64,000 nt of DNA, taken from positions 1-64,000 of the forward strand of contig JANQBS010000050.1 in NCBI GenBank assembly GCA_033085395.1. Reading direction: 5' to 3'. A program made the position numbers and the translations under genes. The DNA is from Xanthoparmelia taractica (Eukaryota; Ascomycota; Lecanoromycetes; Lecanorales; Parmeliaceae). The notes under the pieces are model-generated. The model saw nothing but the letters and a program-made list of their open reading frames with translations, was not told the origin of the DNA and did not search any database. This document shows, one piece after another, positions 57,648 to 64,000 of the stretch (position 1 is its first letter; each line of letters starts with the position of its first letter).

Positions 57648-58041
57648 GGCAAAGCCATGGCGCGGTTGACGCCTTAGAAGCGGGTGCTTTGCGAGGCTGA
57701 GGTTCGCTTTAGGCACAGCATGAGAACAACCTGGCGTTGATTCCTGTCCTCTGAGTGAGCAAGTCAAATGAATCAGCTACGTTGGAATGATCGGATGTGC
57801 TACTCGGCCAGGCTAGGTGGCCGGCTTTTGGGGCGTTCGCATGCACGATGCGCCAATTGGCTGGCTAGGCGAGCTCTTCGAAGAGAATCCATGTCATAGG
57901 GAGCCTCGCCATCATAAGCATTCTGAAGAGATAACAGTATATCTCTGCAGTTGCATCACCGAGCAATTTAGCAGCCCAACATAGACGGTCAAGGATTCGG
58001 AGGACAGCCCACCAGCCTAAGGTACCTTAGGGGAGGGGATT
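57648..58041. promoter_or_regulatory. Divergent promoter region of protease-ankyrin and membrane-protein genes
   Basis: The start codons are 394 bp apart in opposite directions. A 14-bp palindrome CTAAGGTACCTTAG lies at about 58018-58031, just before the plus-strand start. No known binding site is claimed. Confidence 0.45.
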
Positions 58042-59351
58042 ATGTCAGCGCCAAGACTTTTCGACAAAGATGTCGATCAGCTGCTTCTCTCTAAGAGAAC
58101 AATATCACTTGGCTCAGTCGATGCGCATCTGCGTTCCAAGATCCTCTTGGGCTTTTGGGGTCAAAGGACGAAAGCAGGGCAGGAGGCTTCTAATGCGTAT
58201 TTCCACTACTTCACAAGAGAATGTGAGGCATGGCGATTGAGCGGCTGCCCAGTCGCTATACAAACATATCGGGATCTTTTGGAGCTTGTCGAGCATCTAA
58301 GAAACCACCGACGAGATGAACGAGCTTCCCCCTCCATCTCCAGTTTCTTTCCACCCTTTCCGCCTCCAAATCGCCAGCCACAAATACTATCACTGCCCTT
58401 GAGTTCAGATCAAATGCTTTCACCCCTGTCCACTCGATTCTCCGAGTGCGAGAGAGACAGCATCAAAAATGCAATCGATTTGGCAGTCTGCTTGTGGCTC
58501 ATGCTGAATATCGCAACTCCTGGTCTAAGGAATTTCCCGGGAAGGTCATACATGGTATGGAGAGAGAATGAGAGCTTAGATGACTTCATCGAGAGGTCTA
58601 TTCCCAAAACCCAATCGATCTCAGTAGCCTCGCGATGGCCGCAATCTCTCAATCTATACAATTTGGAGCGTATAGGAGGGTTTGAGATCGTCTGGACTGA
58701 TCACTTGGCTGATCATCTCTTTTTGGACGAAGACCTGGGAACGATTAAGATTTACCACCACGCATACGTTCTGCGATCCCATCAAACTGAAGACCTAGCA
58801 AAGTATGTAATTTTCTATTCGTCGTGTTCTACGCCGCCATGCGGTCATCCTATTTGCTTGATGGATGTTTACTATGTCTTCATAAGTCCTAGGTCCATAT
58901 CCACCAGCCGGTATCAAGTATCTAATGTTTTACTAATTTTTATTGAAGTATGGTATTACCCCACGACCTCTTGTATGAGACCTTGCAGACACTAGCCTTG
59001 CTTCTGCCACGAGCCAAAAGAGACTCCAAAGATTGGTTCGGAAAGGTCCAAAGACGCTACACAGACGCCCTCGATGCTAAAGTCTCCGACCTAGCCCTGC
59101 TGCCAGGTGGACGCTCCCAAAGGTCTTACAGTTACTGGCATGAAAGGCTGTCCATTATCCAAAAAGCTTACGATGATTCAGAGCCCAAAACTCTCCGTCA
59201 GTGGTGGAACGATCGACGTAAAAAGGTTCAGTGGTATACATTCTGGGTTGCAATACTGATACTTATGTTGACCATTATATTTGGCATGATCCAGTCAGTC
59301 ACTGGAATCATGCAGGTATATGTGGCGTATCACCCTTACCCCCCGCATTGA
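58042..59351 (+). CDS. Fungal-specific single-pass membrane protein, 387 aa
   Basis: Model: join(58042..58802, 58949..59351), 1164 nt; 146-bp intron with GTATGT and TTGAAG (TTTACTAAT branch). The middle contains GGFEIVWTDHLADHLFLDE and IKIYHHAYVLRSH, and the C-terminal part has LPHDLLYETLQTLALLLP, WHERLSIIQKAYDD, RQWWNDRRKKVQWYTFWV and then a hydrophobic helix (AILILMLTIIFGMIQSVTGI). I recognise this as a widespread Pezizomycotina family of unknown function with this WTxxLxDHLxLD and WWNDRRxxVQWYTFW signature. The helix near the end predicts a tail-anchored protein, N-terminus in the cytosol. It is the head-to-head partner of the protease-ankyrin gene. Confidence 0.8.
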
Positions 59352-59873
59352 CGAATGACGATGTCCATCTCAGCATATCAGAAACAGATTGGGTGTTCTA
59401 TTTTTGCGCGGTTTCTTTGCCTTGGTACTAAGCCTGGCATGGGCACCGTGCTCCAAAAAATGCGCTAAAACATTATATGCACAACACAGGAAAGGTCTGG
59501 GCACATAGGTTTTCGGCAACATTGTCGATACTTTTATATCAAATGAGATTCATACAAGGCTATGAATCCTTCAGATACCACTTACATTCCACTGCTTCTA
59601 CAGGGAGTGTGCTGAGGACCCTCTGATAATAGCCAGCAAACAAACCATTACTTTCATTTATCCCGAGATCGGTAGTCTCGACAAGTGTAAAAGGCTACAA
59701 GGTACAATACAATACCCTACGTATCAAGATTCGTAATATCCCTCACTCAGTGACCTTACTCAACGTTCAACTTTCCGCCCAACGACTGTTTTACATATCC
59801 CTCGTCTCAAGTCATCTATGTGCTGGTAGACCCAAATTTGAAGCCTGCGGCCAACTTTGCAGAAATTGCAATC
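59352..59873. other. Intergenic region
   Basis: No gene seen in about 520 bp. Confidence 0.5.
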
Positions 59874-60200
59874 ATGGACCCTCGACCACCGCTGCTGCCC
59901 GATCCTACTGCGGACCTCCCCTGGTCTGACTTCCGTGGGTCCATCCAGGACATCTTTGAGTCCAGTGCTGTCAAGCATCCCGACAAGTAATGCGTCATTG
60001 AACCTGCTTCAACTTCCTTACCACGACGAGAGTTGACCTATCGTTAAAATCAATGAAGCCTTAAACACTCCCACTCATCACCTTGTTCAAAGTGGCGTGG
60101 AACGGTCCGCAGTAGTCACGGTTTATGCTCACCGTGGGGTTGACGTTCCGGTTGCGGTCATGGGAATACTCAACGCTGTAATTCTACACGAGAAAGTTGA
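59874..60200 (+). pseudogene. lys2: 5' fragment of LYS2 (alpha-aminoadipate reductase)
   Basis: The frame from ATG 59874 gives [17 protein letters not shown], then [14 protein letters not shown], a TAA stop (59988-59990), CVIEPAST, LPRRELTYR, and after a frame change INEALNTPTHHLVQSGVER, VVTVYAHRGVDVPVAVMGIL. This is the start of fungal LYS2, the adenylation-domain enzyme that reduces alpha-aminoadipate in lysine synthesis (intact protein about 1400 residues). Similarity ends near 60200, where the family would continue KAGATFSVIDP. Stop, frameshift and truncation make it a relic; an intact LYS2 must exist elsewhere if the fungus makes lysine. Confidence 0.75.
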
Positions 60201-60855
60201 TGGTATCTCACTTAAGTACTACAAAGAGCCACCTTTTCGGTCATTGATCTCGCCTACCCGCTAGACAGATAAGTCATCTATCTCAGTGTAGCCCGTGCGA
60301 CGGCCCTGAATCGTTATTAAGAAAGCATCTCGAGAGCGTTCGCGGCGGCATTGAGCCAATTGGACAGACTCATAAAATTCGGCTCCCTTAGGTTTTGGGC
60401 GCCGACTTGATGTGACGTGCTAGCAGGGTTTCAAGCCGTATTGTCTGATGGCTAAGACATCGTTCTGCCGCCTGCATTTCGCATCTTTATCCTTCAGATT
60501 GAGAACGTCATCTCATTCCTCTTTGTCTGCGGTGGTCCAATTTCAGCCAACAAAAGGTGAGCGGTATGATTGAGAAGTTAGTCTTGGAAATTTAAAGTAG
60601 GTCTCCGACTGGTGGACGTCCGTCCGCCATGAAATATCGATGGGAAAACCCTTGAGTTTGGGAAAAGAGCTCATGATAGTGGAGTGGTCTGGCCACTACC
60701 TGCACTGTTCACAAGGAGATTCGCAACCCTCAGCCCATGCTCTTTCGCTCCAGAGCAGTCTAACGGGCATTGCGCGTGTATGGGGATGGCTGATGAACTT
60801 AAGTAGGCATCAGCTTTGATCTGCGCCCGAATTAAGCACATGCAAGAAACCTGAC
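60201..60855. other. Unassigned stretch between two gene fragments
   Basis: About 650 bp with no readable family and only short frames. Confidence 0.5.
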
Positions 60856-61472
60856 TTGGAGACTTACAAAGGCCCCTCTATGTTCTTAGACAATACTCAC
60901 AATAACTCAGGTATCGATCTCAGCCACAACCCTGAATTCACCACCTACGAATTCTACAGGAGCTACGCTAATTTAGAAGAACTAATCAAAATAACTGAGC
61001 ACATGTTTCTTAGGCTATCAAGAATCGTCAGCGACGTCGTTCATACCGACTGTCGGGCGCTATTCCCGCCTAAGTATAATTTCAGTCCTCCATTGCCACG
61101 CCTGAACTTTATATCAGCCATCGAAGCAGCGATCGGCAAGCAGTTGCCAGAATTAACATTGCCGGATGCCCAGAATCAGCTTCTCCTGCTACTCAGCGAG
61201 TGTAATATTCCTCTCCCGTCTCTTCTAACCTTGTCACGCCTTCTCGATAAACTATCTATACAATATCTCGAACCTCAATGCTTCGAATCGAAATGAATCA
61301 TCAATCATCCTAAATACCTTTCTCCACTTTCAAAGTCTTTCATTTATCCAGATAATCAACAGTGCGTGTCAGCTCGGGCAGAGCTCTTTATAAAGAACAC
61401 TAAGCTAGTCAATTGTTACGAGAAAGAAAATTCGCCTATCGAGCAGCGACGGAAGTTCGAAGATCAATTATA
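60856..61472 (+). pseudogene. msk1: Fragment of mitochondrial lysyl-tRNA synthetase
   Basis: Reads GIDLSHNPEFTTYEFYRSYA (class II motif 2 region; usual form EGIDLTHNPEFTTCEFY), LPRLNFISAIEAAIGKQLPE, LLTLSRLLDKLSIQYLEPQC, then an in-frame TGA at 61294-61296, followed in the same frame by INHPKYLSPLSKSF, VSARAELFIKN and EKENSPIEQRRKFEDQL, the expected continuation of the MSK1-type catalytic domain. The anticodon-binding domain, the first half of the catalytic domain and the end with motif 3 are missing. The Arg of the normal FRNEG stretch is lost (THNNSG). Clearly non-functional. Confidence 0.75.
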
Positions 61473-61688
61473 ATATCATGAGAGAGATCGAGGGGCTGAA
61501 ATAGATGAGAATTATTTATAGGCGCTAAATTGGGGGCTATCTCCTACTGGAGGCTGGGGTTGCGGTATCGACAGGCTATATATGTTCTTCTCTGGAAACA
61601 GTAGGATTGCTGACGTGCTCTCGTTTAAGACGCTTCGAAATGTTATTGCAGTACGTAGGGACGGCAAGAAGCCTTGATTGATGTGTGA

Positions 61689-62351
61689 ATGTTGCATTGC
61701 CCCCGTGGATCGTGCATGCCCATGGATATGACGGATATCCATCGGGAGGATACTTCCTGGTAGTGCCGTCACGCCCATCTCAAGTGGGCATTTTAAAAGT
61801 TCCTTATTTCTTATTCCACTAATTATATAAAACAAATATTAGAAATCTAATAAAAAAATATTATTTTTTATCCCTTATTTTATTTATATAATTTAAAATT
61901 ATTTAAAATTATTAAGAAATAAAAAAGTTATTATTAAGAAAAGAATCTTTTCTTATAGGGACAAGTTTCGGGGGTGATAGTCCCTAAGACCCCAATAACA
62001 GATTATTGTTAAAAACTTCAATTTTTCTATAGGGCTTCCGAGGGCCTACTATTCCCAAATCTTAACCCTAGGGAAAAAAAATCTTTTTTTAAATAATAAC
62101 TTTTCTATTTCTTAATAGATTTGAAAACTTTTAAATTATATAAATAAATAAAACGATGAAAAATAATATTTTTTTATTAGATTTCTAATATTTGTTTTAT
62201 ATAATTAGTGGAATAAGAAATAAGGAATTTTTAAAATGCCCATGAGATGGGGGTGACGGCACTACTAGGAAGTATCCTCCTGACGGATATCCGTCATATG
62301 GGGTGATGGGATAGCCATGGATATGCACGACCCACCGGGGTGATGCAACAT
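61689..62351. mobile_element. Fold-back element, about 663 bp
   Basis: Two long arms (about 61689-61930 and 62100-62351) are reverse complements of each other, starting ATGTTGCAT and sharing GACGGATATCC, AGGATACTTCCT and TTTCTTATTCCACTAATTAT. They are separated by a unique centre of about 165 bp. The inner part of the arms is AT-rich but CA/TG are not specially depleted, so this is not RIP decay. Arms differ at several sites, so it is an old insertion. No protein is encoded; a non-autonomous fold-back or MITE element is the likely class. Confidence 0.75.
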
Positions 62352-62567
62352 ATACGCTTGCATAAGACCCGGCCTGGAAGGGAAAAATTCTCCGGGTTGC
62401 ACGGACCGTATCCTACCTCACGTCAGCTTGCATTTCCAGCCTCTTTGGTATGATCGACCCCGAACGGCCGGTTACATGACTCCAATCACTCCTGCGGTAA
62501 GATTCTCGAGTTTTCATTCCAAGGCGATGTCCTGGGCCTTACAGTAGCCCGTGAAGGATCCCTTTAG

Positions 62568-63248
62568 AGCCCCTTTGGCTACCAAATTCAACTCCACATT
62601 TTCAAGAATTTTAGCTTATTACGCTAATATCTGAAAATGTGGGATTTGAAATGAAGCTAGTAGACTTTCAATATCTATAGAATGTATCCACGGTTTCATT
62701 TGGTGACCTGATTGTAGCTAAATTAGTGAAAGTATGGATTCTCAGTAACCCTAACCCTAATTCTTCCCTAGGGTATACGGTAGCATACGAAAGATCATCT
62801 AAATGATGGACATAGGGCATTAATAAAGAAGCTCTTGAACATAGCTATGGCCACTCAGAGTAGAAGTACGACGTACTTGTTTTTTATAATGAGGAATAGT
62901 ACTAAGTAGCAGTGAAAATAGTAGCAACAACGGCCTCCTTAGCCAGCTGGCTATCATCCTCCTCCATCATCCTCCTCCATCATAGTATCATATATGACTC
63001 TATTATGGCCCTGGATCTATGGATGTAGGCCTCCCTTAGCGTATATTCGCCAGAAAATAAGTCCTCGACCTTGTTTTCAAGAAAATTAGATATACCCTGT
63101 ATATTCGATTCTTGGTAATAGGAAATTGATGATTTGTAAGCAATTATTGCTAGAATGTAGCTACCAAACATAGTACGTGTTTTCATGAGGCTAGAATGTT
63201 GGAAATGTGGGCTGAAAATGTGGTTGAATTTGGTAGCCAAAGGGGCCC
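62568..63248. mobile_element. TA-flanked element with terminal inverted repeats, about 680 bp
   Basis: Left end GCCCCTTTGGCTACCAAATT continues with CAACTCCACATTTTC; the right end (63211-63248) is its inverse with small changes. Both ends lie next to a TTA/TA context as in Tc1/mariner insertions. The internal 86-codon minus frame (62980-63240) starts within the right end and shows no clear transposase motif. A short TAACCCTAACCCTAA telomere-like stretch is inside (about 62744-62759). Confidence 0.65.
62955..62984. repeat. Short tandem repeat CCTCCTCCATCAT
   Basis: Two near-perfect units inside the TA-flanked element. Confidence 0.7.
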
Positions 63249-63695
63249 TTAGTAGGCCTGAAGCTCATGAACCTATTGAGATTCCATTGTCATGCCATTG
63301 TCATGCTTGTGCAGCAGTCTTCATGTGGCTGAGTGAGGCAGTCCAACAAAAGTTGGCGCCCGTGCGCTGGCATTGGTCGAAGGAACCCATCACACATCCA
63401 CCCAGTCCTCCTCTCCTCTCGGTATGAATCCTGAAGGCTGGGGCAGCCTTTTTCGCAAATGCCTATCACACCCTACCGCGAACGGCCCACACCCTTGCGC
63501 CTGCATGACGCTCGAATCAGCTGAGAATAGTCACTATGTGCATATTTCAGTATGAGCATGCGTACTATGAGGAATGGTTTCTCGTGTGAGGAAGAGACCT
63601 TTCTTCTACAGAGTCGACAACTCACATATTCGACCATGTGAGATTGAGAAAGAAACCCTCTATATCTTTCTTCATTTGCAAAGATTCTCCGCAGT
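63249..63695. other. Intergenic region
   Basis: Between the TA-flanked element and the hydrolase gene. No gene seen. Confidence 0.5.
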
Positions 63696-64000
63696 ATGAA
63701 CGATTCACCCTCCTTATTCCGCGCCCGTCAACCAGGCAAGACGCTATGGATACTGGTTGCAATCTTACACGTTACCATATATATGCTCTTCTTGAGCATC
63801 TATTTCGTTCCAAAGTCGACACGTCAGCATCCAAAATGGACTTACCGCCAGGCTCTGACAAATGAGCTGTTCAGGGTGGTGTTCTACCATATGACCCTTA
63901 TCAAGTTTACGTTGCCTCCCATCTCAATGGAGCCAGGTGCAGAAAAGGAGCGTTTCATCTCGATGGGCCCCCACAACGACCTCTACAATGGAGTCTTACA
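63696..64000 (+). CDS. Alpha/beta-hydrolase (HSL/steryl acetyl hydrolase type), 5' part
   Basis: Open from ATG 63696 to the window end, 101 codons, 3' end outside. It has one N-terminal hydrophobic helix (LWILVAILHVTIYMLFL, residues about 16-32) followed by PKWTYRQALTNELFRVVFY and PGAEKERFISMGP, the usual leader of fungal alpha/beta-hydrolase-3 proteins. Their HGGG and GDSAG motifs would come later and cannot be checked here. Likely an ER-membrane or secretory-pathway esterase; the substrate is unknown. Confidence 0.65.
   Translation, partial: MNDSPSLFRARQPGKTLWILVAILHVTIYMLFLSIYFVPKSTRQHPKWTYRQALTNELFRVVFYHMTLIKFTLPPISMEPGAEKERFISMGPHNDLYNGVL

Noticed and set aside
61512..61835. 107-codon minus-strand frame
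   Set aside because: It runs into the arm of the fold-back element and has no family motif.
62980..63240. 86-codon minus-strand frame as a transposase
   Set aside because: It begins inside the terminal inverted repeat and shows no helix-turn-helix or DDE signature that I can recognise.

Overview
The window reads as nuclear DNA of a filamentous ascomycete (Pezizomycotina). The evidence is: short spliceosomal introns of about 45-70 bp with GTRNGT donors, CTRAC/CTGAC branch sites and YAG acceptors; an AT-rich block nearly free of CA/TG dinucleotides, which is the footprint of repeat-induced point mutation (RIP); and fungus-specific families (HET, DUF6594-like, NLR-type hydrolase, fungal SRPK-like kinase, F-box proteins). 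Species cannot be fixed from the sequence. No tRNA, rRNA or CRISPR was found. Gene models below were assembled by hand from splice signals and reading phase; joined exons are listed in the evidence text.

Layout. (1) 1-7290 is a RIP-degraded transposon graveyard with two copies of a TA-flanked MITE-like element, three copies of an LTR-like repeat and a tandem repeat. (2) 7.3-23 kb is gene-poor: a probable F-box-family fragment, one four-exon orphan gene (14415-15490) and a broken HET heterokaryon-incompatibility gene (about 20.99-22.2 kb). (3) 23-28.5 kb carries an intact five-exon type-B carboxylesterase, a two-domain retropepsin-like gene with a frame break, and the tail of a DUF6594-like membrane protein. 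(4) 29-44 kb is the conserved core: histone deacetylase RPD3 and proteasome subunit RPN11 share a 299-bp divergent promoter, followed by an F-box gene, a frameshifted CoA-ligase-like gene, TIM50, a secreted six-cysteine candidate effector, and a 1201-residue F-box/beta-propeller protein ending in a CaaX box. (5) 44.2-50 kb holds strand-asymmetric G- and C-rich tracts, a piggyBac-like transposase fragment, a small basic ORF and an SRPK-like kinase cut by a nonsense codon. (6) 50.5-59.4 kb holds a fructosamine-3-kinase-like gene, a cytidine/DRAP-type deaminase, the two ends of an NLR gene whose middle is gone, and a head-to-head pair: a trypsin-like/ankyrin protein and a single-pass membrane protein. 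(7) 59.8-64 kb is again degraded: 5' part of LYS2, a piece of mitochondrial lysyl-tRNA synthetase, a 663-bp fold-back element, a TA-flanked element with terminal inverted repeats, and the start of an alpha/beta-hydrolase gene running off the end.

Housekeeping genes (chromatin deacetylation, proteasomal deubiquitination, mitochondrial import) are intact, whereas nearly all recognition/immunity-like genes (HET, NLR, retropepsin, kinase) are broken or partial. Three genes (retropepsin-like, ligase-like, protease-ankyrin) can each be put back in frame by one extra G in a coding-strand G run, so those breaks could be true decay or homopolymer errors in the assembly.
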